Shown: in pieces, positions 1 through 9,530 of the stretch
Position numbering within the stretch: the first letter of the stretch is position 1
Layout: every line of letters begins with the position of its first letter
Source: Sedimentibacter acidaminivorans
GTDB taxonomy: Bacteria; Bacillota; Clostridia; Tissierellales; Sedimentibacteraceae
Direction of reading: 5' to 3'
NCBI RefSeq assembly: GCF_017873955.1
Contig: NZ_JAGGKS010000003.1
Coordinates: forward strand, 186,001 to 250,000
DNA: 64,000 nt
Notes under the pieces: generated by a model
Databases searched by the model: none
What the model was told of the DNA's origin: nothing
What the model saw: the letters and a program-made list of their open reading frames with translations, nothing else
Made by a program: the position numbers and the translations under genes

Positions 1-1118
1 CGTTTCATTTCGTTTTCGTCAACTTTTAAACCTTTAAGTTTCTTATTGCCACCTAAACCTGGTATCATTTCTAAGATATCATCTAAAGGACCCATATTTT
101 TCATTTGTTGTAATTGTGATAAGAAGTCTTCTAAATTAAATTCTTGAGTTTTTAATTTTTTTTGTAATTCTAGAGCTTGTTTTTCATCAAATGCACCTTG
201 TGCTTTTTCTATAATTGATAAAACATCACCCATTCCTAATATTCTAGATGCCATTCTGTCTGGATAAAAAGGTTCTATTTGATCCATTTTTTCTCCAACG
301 GAAACAAACTTTATAGGTTTATCAACTACATTTCTAATTGAAAGTGCCGCTCCACCTCTGGCATCACCATCTATTTTAGTAAGTATTACTCCTGTTATCT
401 CTAAATATTTATTAAATGTTTCAGCAACCTTTACCGCATCTTGACCTGTCATAGCATCTAAAAGTAAAAGAATTTCATCTGGTTTTACTTCTTCTTTAAT
501 TTGAACAAGTTCATTCATCAAATCATCATCTATATGAAGACGTCCAGCAGTATCTATTATTACAACATCATTACCATGTTTTAAAGCATGTTTCATTGCT
601 TCTTTTGCTATAGTAACCGGACTTACTTTATCTCCCATTGCAAATACTGGAACATCAACACTTGCACCAACAACTTCCAATTGTTTGATAGCTGCTGGTC
701 TATATATATCACAAGCAACTAACAATGGTCTTTTACCATCTTTTTTTAGTTTTTTTGCGAGCTTACCTGTAGCAGTAGTTTTACCAGCACCTTGGAGTCC
801 ACACATCATAAAGTATGTTATATCATTTGGATTGAATTTTAACTTGCTTTCTGCTTCACCCATTATCTTCATGAGCTCATCATGAACAATTTTTACAACT
901 TGCTGTCCCGGGGTTAAGCTTTCCATAACTTCATGTCCAAGAGAGCGCTCTTTAACATTATTAATAAATGTTTTTACAACTTTATAATTAACATCAGCTT
1001 CTAAAAGGGACATCTTAACTTCTTTCATTGCTACATCGATGTCTTTTTCTGTAAGTTTTCCTTTACCTCTAAGTTTTTTTAATGTATTTTGAAGTTTATC
1101 AGACAAATTTTCAAACAT
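1..1118 (-). CDS. ffh: Signal recognition particle protein Ffh (3' end cut off by window)
   Basis: This is the GTPase of the signal recognition particle, which binds signal sequences and 4.5S/6S RNA and delivers ribosomes to FtsY at the membrane. Translation from ATG at 1116-1118 begins MFENLSDKLQNTLKKL, the usual Ffh N domain. The G1 loop GLQGAGKTT, DTAGRLH and TKIDGDARGG follow in order, then the start of the methionine-rich M domain (LQQMKNMG). The frame stays open to base 1, so the C-terminal end is missing only because the window stops. It sits 11 bp downstream of ylxM, the standard ylxM-ffh pair, and presumably shares the promoter at 1515-1543. Confidence 0.97.
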   Translation of the reverse strand, partial: MFENLSDKLQNTLKKLRGKGKLTEKDIDVAMKEVKMSLLEADVNYKVVKTFINNVKERSLGHEVMESLTPGQQVVKIVHDELMKIMGEAESKLKFNPNDITYFMMCGLQGAGKTTATGKLAKKLKKDGKRPLLVACDIYRPAAIKQLEVVGASVDVPVFAMGDKVSPVTIAKEAMKHALKHGNDVVIIDTAGRLHIDDDLMNELVQIKEEVKPDEILLLLDAMTGQDAVKVAETFNKYLEITGVILTKIDGDARGGAALSIRNVVDKPIKFVSVGEKMDQIEPFYPDRMASRILGMGDVLSIIEKAQGAFDEKQALELQKKLKTQEFNLEDFLSQLQQMKNMGPLDDILEMIPGLGGNKKLKGLKVDENEMK

Positions 1119-1129
1119 AATTGAATAGC

Positions 1130-1477
1130 CTACCCTTCATTTATTATTTTACTTGCCTCTTTTTGAATGTTTTCTACTGAATATTTATATTTTTCATCTG
1201 TTATTCCAGAAGCCAACTTTATAATCTTTTCTGCTGACTTATAATATCTATCGTATTTATAATGTAATTTCATTTTATCTTCATATTCTATCAAGCTTTT
1301 TTCAGCTCGCTTAAGTGCGTCGTGCACTCCTTGTCTACTAATGTTCATTTCTTCAGCAATTTCTGAAAGGCTGTAGTCTTGATTATAATATAAATCAATT
1401 ATATTAGCCTGACTGTCCTTTAATAACTCGCTATAGTAATCGAACAGTATGCTAAAAATAAAATTTTTCTCTGACAT
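1130..1477 (-). CDS. ylxM: YlxM/UPF0122 family helix-turn-helix protein
   Basis: A 115-residue protein of the YlxM (UPF0122) family, found next to ffh in Firmicutes and thought to assist or regulate the signal recognition particle pathway. It has a sigma-70 region-4-like helix-turn-helix (YSLSEIAEEMNISRQGVHDA) followed by a basic and acidic helical tail. The frame is open upstream, but ATG at 1475-1477 (MSEKNFIF) is preceded by GGGTGAT at good spacing and matches the family's N-terminus, so I prefer it over longer starts. It lies just upstream of ffh with 11 bp between them and is divided from ftsY by a promoter. Confidence 0.9.
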   Translation of the reverse strand: MSEKNFIFSILFDYYSELLKDSQANIIDLYYNQDYSLSEIAEEMNISRQGVHDALKRAEKSLIEYEDKMKLHYKYDRYYKSAEKIIKLASGITDEKYKYSVENIQKEASKIINEG

Positions 1478-1514
1478 ATAATCACCCACTGTAAAGTATA
1501 TCGCTTGACAGTGA

Positions 1515-1543
1515 ATTTTACCGCATTTATTATAACTTGTCAA
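1515..1543 (-). promoter_or_regulatory. Sigma-A promoter for ylxM-ffh
   Basis: On the minus strand, TTGACA (1538-1543) and TAAAAT (1515-1520) are separated by exactly 17 bp and lie about 40 bp upstream of the ylxM start. Immediately downstream, 1487-1496 and 1504-1513 form an inverted repeat that touches the ylxM ribosome-binding site. Confidence 0.75.
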
Positions 1544-1590
1544 TAGTTTTTTCAAATTTTTTTATTATAATTTTATTTATTATAATAAAT

Positions 1591-1611
1591 GGTACGCATG
1601 GAATGCGTACC
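1591..1611 (-). terminator. Inverted repeat after ftsY, possible terminator
   Basis: GGTACGCAT and ATGCGTACC form a perfect 9-bp stem with a 3-base loop 27 bp past the ftsY stop. The minus-strand tail is ATTTATTATAAT rather than a clean U-run, so termination is plausible but not certain. Confidence 0.45.
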
Positions 1612-1637
1612 CAACGGTTAATAACATTGATTCTTAT

Positions 1638-2561
1638 TTATTCAAATATTGCATTTACAAATTCTTTTGCATCAAATGTTTGTAAATCATCTATTTGTTC
1701 ACCTACTCCAATATATTTAATTGGAATATTTAATTCTTTTACAATAGGAAATGCAATTCCTCCTTTTGCTGTTCCGTCCAATTTTGTTAATATCAAACCA
1801 TTTATTTTACAAGCCTCTCCAAAAAGTTTAGCTTGAATTATACCATTTTGACCTGTTGTTGCATCAATTACAAGATAAACATCTATTGTGGCCTGTGAAT
1901 ATTCTCTATCTAATATTTTAAACATTTTGCTTAATTCATTCATTAGATTAACTTTATTATGAAGCCTACCAGCTGTATCACATATTAAAATATCGCTTTT
2001 TCTAGCTTTGGCTGATTGTATTGCATCATAAATAACTGAAGCTGGATCAGAACCATTTTCAGATGAGATAATTTCAACATCTGCTCTAGTACACCATTCT
2101 TTTAATTGTTCAACTGCCGCTGCTCTAAATGTATCAGCAGCTGCAACTATTACACTTTTACCTGATGATTTAAGTCTATATGCCATTTTACCTATAGAAG
2201 TTGTTTTTCCTACACCATTTACACCAACTACCAATATTACTTTTTGCGCATTTGATTCTTCTTCATTTACTTCATGCTCTTCAAGCATGTTTGCAAGATA
2301 AGTTTTAATTAAATTTTTTATTTCTCCCGTATCTTCTATTTTATTTTTCTTTACTTGCTCCTTTATATATTCGATAATGTCAAGAGTTGTTTCCACTCCC
2401 ATATCAGATGTTATCAAGATTTCTTCTAACTCTTCTAAAAATTCATCATCTATTTTTCTATGTGAATATATAATGTTTTCTATTTGTTCGGTTAAATTTT
2501 TCTTTGTCTTTGATAATCCTTCTTTTAATTTAGAGAAGAATCCCTTTTTTTCTGTACCCAT
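1638..2561 (-). CDS. ftsY: Signal recognition particle receptor FtsY
   Basis: FtsY is the membrane-associated SRP receptor GTPase; it docks Ffh-ribosome complexes at SecYEG. The 307 residues show a short charged N-terminus, the helical N domain, then GVNGVGKTTSIGKMA (G1), DTFRAAAVEQL, DTAGRLHNK and TKLDGTAKGG, the FtsY/Ffh NG-domain set. There is no M domain, which separates it from Ffh. The start has GGAGGT at good spacing. The gene follows smc with a 70-bp gap, the standard smc-ftsY order, and is followed by an inverted repeat. Confidence 0.97.
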   Translation of the reverse strand: MGTEKKGFFSKLKEGLSKTKKNLTEQIENIIYSHRKIDDEFLEELEEILITSDMGVETTLDIIEYIKEQVKKNKIEDTGEIKNLIKTYLANMLEEHEVNEEESNAQKVILVVGVNGVGKTTSIGKMAYRLKSSGKSVIVAAADTFRAAAVEQLKEWCTRADVEIISSENGSDPASVIYDAIQSAKARKSDILICDTAGRLHNKVNLMNELSKMFKILDREYSQATIDVYLVIDATTGQNGIIQAKLFGEACKINGLILTKLDGTAKGGIAFPIVKELNIPIKYIGVGEQIDDLQTFDAKEFVNAIFE

Positions 2562-2631
2562 GATACCTCCAAGTGTTAATTTTAATTAAAAAACGAAACA
2601 TATACAATGCGTTCCTTACAATCACCTATTG

Positions 2632-5600
2632 TTAATAATCTACATCCGATAACTTTAATGACACTAATTTAGTTACACCCTTTTCTTCCATAGTTGCACC
2701 GTAAAGGGTATCTGCATATTCCATAGTACCCTTTCTATGTGTTATAACAAGGAATTGTGTTTCTTTAGAAAACTCTCTGAGATATTGAGTAAACCTGAAG
2801 ATATTTACATCATCTAAGGCAGCTTCTATTTCATCTAGTATACAAAAAGGTGTTGGTTTTGTCTTTAATATTGCAAATAATAAAGCTATTGCAGTAAGTG
2901 ATTTTTCTCCACCTGATAAAAGTGATATTTTACTCAATTTTTTCCCTGGTGGTTGAACTGCTATTTCAATGTTGCTGTTTAGTGCATCTGATTCATCTTC
3001 TATATAAACATCTCCATTTCCGCCATTGAAGAGTTTTTTAAAAACTTCATTAAACTTAATCCTAATACTTGCAAATTCATCTAAGAATTTGTCTCTCATT
3101 TTTATTTCAAGTTCTTTTATTACATCATTTAATTGAATTTTAGCTTCTATTAAATCTTTTTTTTGAACAGATAAAAAATCATATCTGTCTTTAACTTCTT
3201 TATACTCTTCAATTGAATCAATATTAATGTTTCCAAGACCTTTTATTTCTTTTTTATAAGTATTTAAATCATTATATAACTTTGAATAGCTTATGCTTTC
3301 ATCTTTGTAGCCGAGAGCCATAGCATAGTTCATCTCATATTCTTCCCAAAACTTAGTTGAAATATCTTCAACCTTGGATTTTTCTCTTTCAATTTTAACA
3401 TTCATATTATTTTCATCATCTAATAACAACGTGATATTTTTGTTTGTTTCATTCATTATATTTTGATATTCATATATTTGGTTTTGAAAATTTAATAAAT
3501 TAGCTTTTTCGTCTTGGTACTTTGAATTAATTTGAGATAGTTCTTTGCTTAATAATTCTGATTTTTTTGCGTATTCTTCAATTAAACTAGTGGCTTTACT
3601 AATTTCAGTTTCTATATTTTTTAGATTTTCTTCTTTTTGTGATTTTGTATTTATATTTCTATTAATTTCAAAATCTATATTAATAATTTTTTCTTCTTTA
3701 AGTTTTATATTCTGTCTTAAATCTGAAACCTGTTCTCTTTTTTCTAATATTATTGAATTATACTCTTCAAAATTCTTTCTATTGCTTTCATTTTGAGAAA
3801 TAATATTCTCTATAATTTTCTCTCGTTCATCTATAACTTTTTTGTTTTCTTCTATTTGTTTATCAATTTGAAATATTTCTTCTCCATATTTATTCTTTTC
3901 ATTTACAATATATTGTTTTTCATCTGAATATTTTTTTATTGTAATTTCTGTTCTATTTAATTGTTCTTGCAGCATAATTATTTTTGATTCAGATAAATTG
4001 TATAAATTATTTTTTTCATTTATAACATTTTTTATATTTTCAATTAATTCATTATAATTTTTAATATCACTTAAAATACTATTTAATTCATCATTTTTTA
4101 TTTGTAAATCATTTGAATAATTTTTACTTAATTCTTTGCATTCTTCTATTTCTCTCTTTCTACCCAAAAGATTTTGATTATTTGAGATATGACCGCCAGT
4201 AACAGAACCACCAGAATTAATTACATCACCTTGTAAACTTACAATTTTAACTGAATTTCCAAGGCGTTTTGATATTTTAAAACCGTTTTTTAAATTATCA
4301 ACTATTAAGATTCTTCCCAAAAGATGTTTTATGACCTTTTTAAATTTAGGGTCTGTATCTATAAGCATGTCCGCAGTATCAATAACACAAGGTTCATTTA
4401 GTACTGATCTCTCACTATTGTTTAATGATCTCTCCTGAATCATCTCTATTGGTAAAAATGTTACCCTTCCAATTTTACTAGTTTTCAAGTATTCAATAAT
4501 ATCCGAAGCATCTGACTCAGAGTTTACTATAACGTTTTGTATAGCAGCTCCAAGTGAAATTTCAATTGCAGTTTCATATTCTTTTTTTGTTTTAACAATA
4601 TCCGCTACTGTACCGAGTATCGACTTATTTAACATTTCATTTTTATCTTTGTTATTCATAAGCGTTTTAACACTTTTGTAATAACCATCATAATAAGCTT
4701 CCATGTTATTAAGTATGCTAAGCTTTGAATTTATACTGCTTAACTTATTACTTATATTTTTTATTTCATTTTCTTTGTTTAATTTTTGATTTTCTGACTT
4801 TTTTAATTTATCTAATACTTCATTTCCTTCTTGTTTTTTAATGGATAGGTGTTCTTTAGCATCATCTTTTTCTTGTTTTAGAAGTTTAATGATATTTTCC
4901 TTATTTTCTTTTTCAGATTCTTCTGATAAAATTTCTTTTGATAATTGTTCAATTCTTTCTTCGCTATTTTTTACAAATGATTCCAAAGTGTTTTTAGAAC
5001 TATTCATTTTGTTAATTTCTTTATGAAGTTCAAACAACATATTTTTTTCATTATCAATAAGTTTGATTATATCATCAATTTCGGCTTTGTATCCTTCTAC
5101 CTCAAGGTTTAACTCATTAAATTTTTCTAATTCTACTTTTAAATTTTCAGAAAGTATATCCTTCTCTAAATTTATAGCATGAATATTTTCCTGTAATTCC
5201 TTATTTCTATTTTCTAGTGCTTGTATTTCCTCTATTACATTTTGTATGTTATTTTGATATAAAAGACTTTTTTCATTTTGCACATTAGATAAACTTAAAT
5301 AATTTTCATATTCTTTATTTTTAATAGATTGAGTGTTTTCTAGCTCTGTAATGGCTGTTTGAAGAATGATGACTTTTTCTTTTTCCGTTGTGATTGTACG
5401 TTCAATGGAATCTCTTTTTTTCTGTAAACTTTCTTTTTGTATCACCGACCGTTTTTTTTGCTCTTCTAATGCTAATAACTGTTCACTATGTTTTTCATAC
5501 TCATGAACAAAATAATTTAGTTCATATTTTTTTAATTCAGATTTCAATTCTATATATTTATTTGCTTTTTCACTTTGCTCTCTAAGCGGTTCAATTCTTT

Positions 5601-6198
5601 GTTCTAGTTCGTGAACTATATCTTCTACCCTATCTAAGTTGTCGTTAGTTTTATCAAGCTTTCTTATTGCCTCTTCTTTTCTAGTTTTATATTTAACTAT
5701 TCCTGCTGCTTCTTCAAAAACTTCTCTTCTTGTTTCAGAATTTGGGCTTAAAATATCTTCGACACGACCTTGTCCTATAAAAGAATATCCATCTCTTCCT
5801 ATTCCAGTATCCATAAAAAGTTCTTTAATATCCTTTAGCCTGCACTGTTGTTTATTTATGTAATATTCACTTTCTCCAGTTTTATACAATTTCCTTTTTA
5901 TACTAACTTCGTTATATTCTATTGGAATAATTCCAGTTTGATTATCAAATACTAAATTAACCTCAGCATAACCAAGGGGCATACGCTTTTCTGTTCCAGC
6001 AAAAATTATATCATCCATCTTCCCTCCACGAAGGGATTTAGCACTTTGTTCTCCAAGAACCCACTTGATAGCATCTGATATATTGCTTTTACCACTTCCA
6101 TTTGGACCAACAATTGCAGTTATGCCTTTTTCTATAACTATCTCAGTTTTTTCAGCAAATGATTTAAATCCATTTACATAAATCTTTTTTAAAAACAT
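2632..6198 (-). CDS. smc: Chromosome segregation protein SMC
   Basis: The structural maintenance of chromosomes ATPase, which works with ScpA/ScpB to organise and separate the chromosome. The 1188 residues are the usual length. Walker A GPNGSGKS is at residues 31-38, long coiled coils flank a hinge around residues 500-680 (GRVTFLPIEM, the GG-rich GGSVTGGH segment), and the C-terminal head has LSGGEKSLTAIALLFAI and Walker B CILDEIEAALDD. ATG at 6196-6198 (MFLKKIYVNGFKSF) is chosen because GGGGTG precedes it and it matches the family N-terminus; an in-frame start at 6222 would add eight residues. It follows the radical SAM gene with a one-base gap. Confidence 0.97.
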   Translation of the reverse strand: MFLKKIYVNGFKSFAEKTEIVIEKGITAIVGPNGSGKSNISDAIKWVLGEQSAKSLRGGKMDDIIFAGTEKRMPLGYAEVNLVFDNQTGIIPIEYNEVSIKRKLYKTGESEYYINKQQCRLKDIKELFMDTGIGRDGYSFIGQGRVEDILSPNSETRREVFEEAAGIVKYKTRKEEAIRKLDKTNDNLDRVEDIVHELEQRIEPLREQSEKANKYIELKSELKKYELNYFVHEYEKHSEQLLALEEQKKRSVIQKESLQKKRDSIERTITTEKEKVIILQTAITELENTQSIKNKEYENYLSLSNVQNEKSLLYQNNIQNVIEEIQALENRNKELQENIHAINLEKDILSENLKVELEKFNELNLEVEGYKAEIDDIIKLIDNEKNMLFELHKEINKMNSSKNTLESFVKNSEERIEQLSKEILSEESEKENKENIIKLLKQEKDDAKEHLSIKKQEGNEVLDKLKKSENQKLNKENEIKNISNKLSSINSKLSILNNMEAYYDGYYKSVKTLMNNKDKNEMLNKSILGTVADIVKTKKEYETAIEISLGAAIQNVIVNSESDASDIIEYLKTSKIGRVTFLPIEMIQERSLNNSERSVLNEPCVIDTADMLIDTDPKFKKVIKHLLGRILIVDNLKNGFKISKRLGNSVKIVSLQGDVINSGGSVTGGHISNNQNLLGRKREIEECKELSKNYSNDLQIKNDELNSILSDIKNYNELIENIKNVINEKNNLYNLSESKIIMLQEQLNRTEITIKKYSDEKQYIVNEKNKYGEEIFQIDKQIEENKKVIDEREKIIENIISQNESNRKNFEEYNSIILEKREQVSDLRQNIKLKEEKIINIDFEINRNINTKSQKEENLKNIETEISKATSLIEEYAKKSELLSKELSQINSKYQDEKANLLNFQNQIYEYQNIMNETNKNITLLLDDENNMNVKIEREKSKVEDISTKFWEEYEMNYAMALGYKDESISYSKLYNDLNTYKKEIKGLGNINIDSIEEYKEVKDRYDFLSVQKKDLIEAKIQLNDVIKELEIKMRDKFLDEFASIRIKFNEVFKKLFNGGNGDVYIEDESDALNSNIEIAVQPPGKKLSKISLLSGGEKSLTAIALLFAILKTKPTPFCILDEIEAALDDVNIFRFTQYLREFSKETQFLVITHRKGTMEYADTLYGATMEEKGVTKLVSLKLSDVDY

Positions 6199-6199
6199 A

Positions 6200-7288
6200 T
6201 TACACCCCTGTACTAATGCCATTTAAGTAGTTTTTATAAATGTCTGACATTAAAAAACTACCTATTTTTATATCACCATCATATATTTCTATTGAATTTT
6301 CATTGTTTGGATTGCCAAAAAATACATTTTTTATATTGAACATATTTTGCAATTTTATTATATTAGTTTTGCTTTGTCCAACAACATCACTTATAATTTT
6401 ATTATCGGCTAATATTTTTATGGACTTATTTTTTAGCTTTTTATCTTTAATTATTTCCTTAATTGAATTTAAATATAAATTTTGTTCTACCAGTTGTCTA
6501 AAGGCAGAATGAAACGGACCACCAACTACATCTGCTCCCTCTTTTATAGAATCAGTGTTCTGCAGGCCTATCCTAATAACATTAATACCATTAACCATAT
6601 ATTCCGAATACATATATGCTGTGATATCAACAGCTTCTTGCAGCGTTAAAGGCTTATATAAGCCAGTTTTAAACATATTTAATAGTTCAGTATCTCTTAT
6701 TACTAAAGTTGGATAAATCCTTACTATATCAGGTTTCATTGAAATTGAATCTAAACATGTTCTTTTTTCTTTTTCAATAGTACTCCCTGGAAGACCTGGC
6801 ATAATCTGATGACCTAATGTAAATCCATATTCTTTTATTAACTTACTAGCATCTTCTGAATCTTTTCTAGTATGGCCTCTATTAGATTTTCTCAATACTT
6901 CATCATCTAAACTTTGTATGCCTAGTTCAATTATATCTACGTCATATTTTTTTTGTAAATTTAAAATTTCATTGGTTATTGCATCCGGCCTAGTTGACAT
7001 TCTAATATGCTTAACAACACCTAAATCTTTATAATACTTACCTACCTTCAACAAGTCTTCTTGAAGATTCTTATCTATTGCTGTAAAACTACCACCAAAA
7101 AATGCTATTTCTGCATTAGTATTTTCATCAATCGTTTTTCTAAACTCTTCAACAATATCTATTGCATATTTACTATTTACTCTAACCGTACCCTTTCCAG
7201 TAATTGTTTTTTGATTGCAGAAAACACAATCATTTTTACAACCTACGTGCGGAACAAAAATAGGAATTATTTTTATTTTATTACTCAT
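6200..7288 (-). CDS. Radical SAM protein, Elp3-like (COG1243) without acetyltransferase domain
   Basis: A 362-residue radical SAM enzyme. CKNDCVFC, an iron-sulfur-binding CX3CX2C motif, lies near residue 18, followed by EIAFFGGSFTAID, MSTRPDAI and ELGIQSLDDEVL, all typical of the Elp3-like family. Eukaryotic and archaeal Elp3 carry a C-terminal GNAT acetyltransferase domain; this protein ends at 362 residues and shows no such domain, so its substrate is unknown. It overlaps rnc by 8 bp and is followed one base later by smc, so it is translated as part of the rnc-smc-ftsY operon, a position seen across Clostridia. Confidence 0.85.
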   Translation of the reverse strand: MSNKIKIIPIFVPHVGCKNDCVFCNQKTITGKGTVRVNSKYAIDIVEEFRKTIDENTNAEIAFFGGSFTAIDKNLQEDLLKVGKYYKDLGVVKHIRMSTRPDAITNEILNLQKKYDVDIIELGIQSLDDEVLRKSNRGHTRKDSEDASKLIKEYGFTLGHQIMPGLPGSTIEKEKRTCLDSISMKPDIVRIYPTLVIRDTELLNMFKTGLYKPLTLQEAVDITAYMYSEYMVNGINVIRIGLQNTDSIKEGADVVGGPFHSAFRQLVEQNLYLNSIKEIIKDKKLKNKSIKILADNKIISDVVGQSKTNIIKLQNMFNIKNVFFGNPNNENSIEIYDGDIKIGSFLMSDIYKNYLNGISTGV

Positions 7289-7994
7289 TTATCTGTCCTT
7301 CAAAAATTAATGCTTTTCTTGCTGCATCTTGTTCTGCTATTTTTTTACTTTTTCCTGTTCCAGTACCCACCACCACTTTATTTACTAAAACATTAACATG
7401 AAACATTTTTTCGTGATCAGGTCCTTCTTCTTTAGTTACAACATAACGTATTTTACATACTTGATTTTTACTTTGATAATATTCCTGTAAAAATGATTTA
7501 TAGTCTGAAATAATTTTTCCTTTAACTGCAATCTGAATATATTGTGTTATGTTTTCTAAAACAAATTCTTGTGCTTCTTTATATCCACCATCTATATATA
7601 TAGCTGCTATTATTGCTTCAACTGCATCTGCTAGAATTGATTTTCGTTCTCTCCCTCCAGAAGATTCTTCTCCCTTTCCTAATAGCAAAAATTCACCAAC
7701 ATTTAAATTCGTAGCCACTATACTAAGTGTATCTTCACATACTACTTGAGAACGAAGCTTTGTTAATTCACCCTCTGGATATTCTGGGAATTGATCAAAT
7801 ATGAACCTACTCACAACAATACTTAAAACGGCATCTCCCAAAAACTCCAATCTTTCATTATTTACTTTAGTATAAAATTTATCCTCATTTGAATACGAAC
7901 TATGAGTTAATGATTTTTCTAATATTTCTATATTTTTAAATTTGTAATTTACTATTTTTTCAAATTTTTTTAATTCATCAATATTAATTATCAC
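7281..7994 (-). CDS. rnc: Ribonuclease III
   Basis: RNase III cuts double-stranded RNA, including rRNA precursors. The signature ERLEFLGDAVL is at residues 47-57, the catalytic acidic residues follow (LADAVEAIIAAIYIDGG), and a C-terminal double-stranded RNA-binding domain ends with GKSKKIAEQDAARKAL. The frame is open to 8051, but I place the start at GTG 7992-7994: AGGAGG stands five bases upstream and the resulting 237-residue protein fits the family. A TATAAT-like box is at 8016-8021. The next gene overlaps by 8 bp. Confidence 0.93.
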   Translation of the reverse strand: MIINIDELKKFEKIVNYKFKNIEILEKSLTHSSYSNEDKFYTKVNNERLEFLGDAVLSIVVSRFIFDQFPEYPEGELTKLRSQVVCEDTLSIVATNLNVGEFLLLGKGEESSGGRERKSILADAVEAIIAAIYIDGGYKEAQEFVLENITQYIQIAVKGKIISDYKSFLQEYYQSKNQVCKIRYVVTKEEGPDHEKMFHVNVLVNKVVVGTGTGKSKKIAEQDAARKALIFEGQINE

Positions 7995-8086
7995 AATTTC
8001 CTCCTGTTTTGTACTATTATAACTTTTTATTACTACCACGAACCTCTTCATAGAAATAAGAAAAAATTATAAATAAATTATTGTAG

Positions 8087-8140
8087 ATAGCAGAACAATA
8101 CAAACAATAATTTATAACTGTTCTAATATTGATCTGCTAT
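8087..8140 (-). terminator. Long inverted repeat between acpP and rnc
   Basis: 8087-8098 and 8129-8140 pair over 12 bp with one mismatch, and the minus-strand tail runs into AATTTATAATTTTTT. It could end acpP transcripts or be a processing hairpin. The loop of 30 bases is long for a terminator. Confidence 0.4.
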
Positions 8141-8154
8141 TTATCTATATATTC

Positions 8155-8382
8155 CTAATCCAATATTTCTTCTAAATAATTCACTATATCGCCTACTGTA
8201 GAAATATTTTCAATGCTTTCATCTTCAACTTCAACATCAAATTCTTCTTCTATTGCCATAATTAATTCAAATAAAGCAATAGAATCTGCTTCTAAGTCAT
8301 CTGAAAATGATGTTTCCATTGTTATGTCATCACTATCAACACCAAGCTTTTCTGAAATAAGATCCCTTAATCTCTCAAACAT
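8155..8382 (-). CDS. acpP: Acyl carrier protein
   Basis: The 75-residue carrier that holds growing acyl chains on a phosphopantetheine arm during fatty acid synthesis. It is very acidic and four-helical, with DLEADSIALFEL carrying the serine that is modified; the usual DSLD/DSLE is DSIA here, a mild deviation. AGGAGG precedes the ATG at good spacing. It lies two bases after plsX, linking acyl carrier and phosphate acyltransferase. No other fatty acid synthesis genes are nearby. Confidence 0.95.
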   Translation of the reverse strand: MFERLRDLISEKLGVDSDDITMETSFSDDLEADSIALFELIMAIEEEFDVEVEDESIENISTVGDIVNYLEEILD

Positions 8383-8384
8383 TT

Positions 8385-9383
8385 TTACCTCCTCATTATA
8401 CTTTCTTCTATCAGGTTATTAACTCTACTGTCGCAAAATACCTTAGCTTGTCGTATTGCATTTTTAATTGCAATTTCATCCGAACTTCCATGAGCTTTAA
8501 TTACTGGAGCCTTAACCCCTAACAAAGGTGCTCCACCATGTTCACTATAATCAAATTTATTTTTGAAGTTTCTTAGTGATGGCTTAATTAGTGCTCCACC
8601 CACTTTTGATACAAAACTTGAAGTCAGTTCTTCTTTTAAACCTGACATAATTTCTTTTACAGTCCCTTCAAGGGTTTTTAAAATCATATTTCCCACAAAA
8701 CCGTCACATACTATTATGTCCGCTTCGCCTCTAAGTATTTCCCTAGCCTCTATATTTCCACAAAAATTAATTGGTAATACAGATTTCTCTAGAAGTTCAT
8801 ATGTTTCAATAGTCAACTTATTTCCTTTGCCCTTTTCTGCACCTATATTAGCTAAGGCTATACGTGGAGAAGAAATATTCATTACTTTCTTCATGTATAT
8901 ATCTGCCATAATAGCAAAATCATACAAAAAATTTGACTTGCAGTCTACATTAGCACCTGAGTCAATTAGCATTGAAAAACCACCTTTCATTGATGGAATC
9001 AATGGAGCAAGAGCTGGCCTCTCTATACCTTCAATTCTTCCAATAACTAGAAGTCCACCACTTAGCAAAGCACCAGTACTTCCAGCTGAAACAATCGCAT
9101 CAGCATCATTATTTTTCACAGCATTTAAAGCTTTAACTAATGATGAATTTTTTTTGCGTCTTAGTGCCAATACTGGTTTATCTTCATTTGTTATTATTTC
9201 ATCGGCATTTAGTATATCAATGTTTTTATAATTTGTTGTATTACTTTCTAGAATTTTTTTAATTTCTTGTTCTTTTCCAGAAAGAATTACACCTACATTA
9301 TATTCATCTCTAGCCAAAATACAACCCTTGACTATTAAATCCGGAGCATTGTCTCCGCCCATTGCGTCTACTACAATCTTCAT
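8385..9383 (-). CDS. plsX: Phosphate acyltransferase PlsX
   Basis: PlsX makes acyl-phosphate from acyl-ACP, the first step of phospholipid synthesis in Firmicutes. The 332 residues start MKIVVDAMGGDNAPD, the family's hallmark, and continue with SAGSTGALLSGG, IDSGANVDCK, GNIEAREI and CDGFVGNMILKT. It is translated just before acpP (2-bp gap) and is separated from rpmF by a strong hairpin at 9452-9483. Confidence 0.96.
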   Translation of the reverse strand: MKIVVDAMGGDNAPDLIVKGCILARDEYNVGVILSGKEQEIKKILESNTTNYKNIDILNADEIITNEDKPVLALRRKKNSSLVKALNAVKNNDADAIVSAGSTGALLSGGLLVIGRIEGIERPALAPLIPSMKGGFSMLIDSGANVDCKSNFLYDFAIMADIYMKKVMNISSPRIALANIGAEKGKGNKLTIETYELLEKSVLPINFCGNIEAREILRGEADIIVCDGFVGNMILKTLEGTVKEIMSGLKEELTSSFVSKVGGALIKPSLRNFKNKFDYSEHGGAPLLGVKAPVIKAHGSSDEIAIKNAIRQAKVFCDSRVNNLIEESIMRR

Positions 9384-9451
9384 ACTTGCACCTCTAATCT
9401 ACTATCTTTAACCTAGTAATTAGTATATATTAGAAATAATTCAAATGCAAT

Positions 9452-9483
9452 AAAAAAATAGTGCTAATTAGCACTATTTTTTT
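9452..9483 (-). terminator. Symmetric terminator between rpmF and plsX
   Basis: ATAGTGCTA and TAGCACTAT form a near-perfect stem flanked by A and T runs on both sides, so it could work in either direction. It lies after rpmF and before plsX, so some readthrough or a separate promoter must feed plsX-acpP. Confidence 0.75.
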
Positions 9484-9530
9484 GCATTGAGAATAACAGT
9501 TTTTAAAAAAACATAGACTTAAAAATTTTT

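Noticed and set aside
8563-9231. 222-residue open frame antisense to plsX
   Set aside because: It lies wholly inside a clear plsX gene, has no family features or ribosome-binding site, and reads like a complementary shadow.
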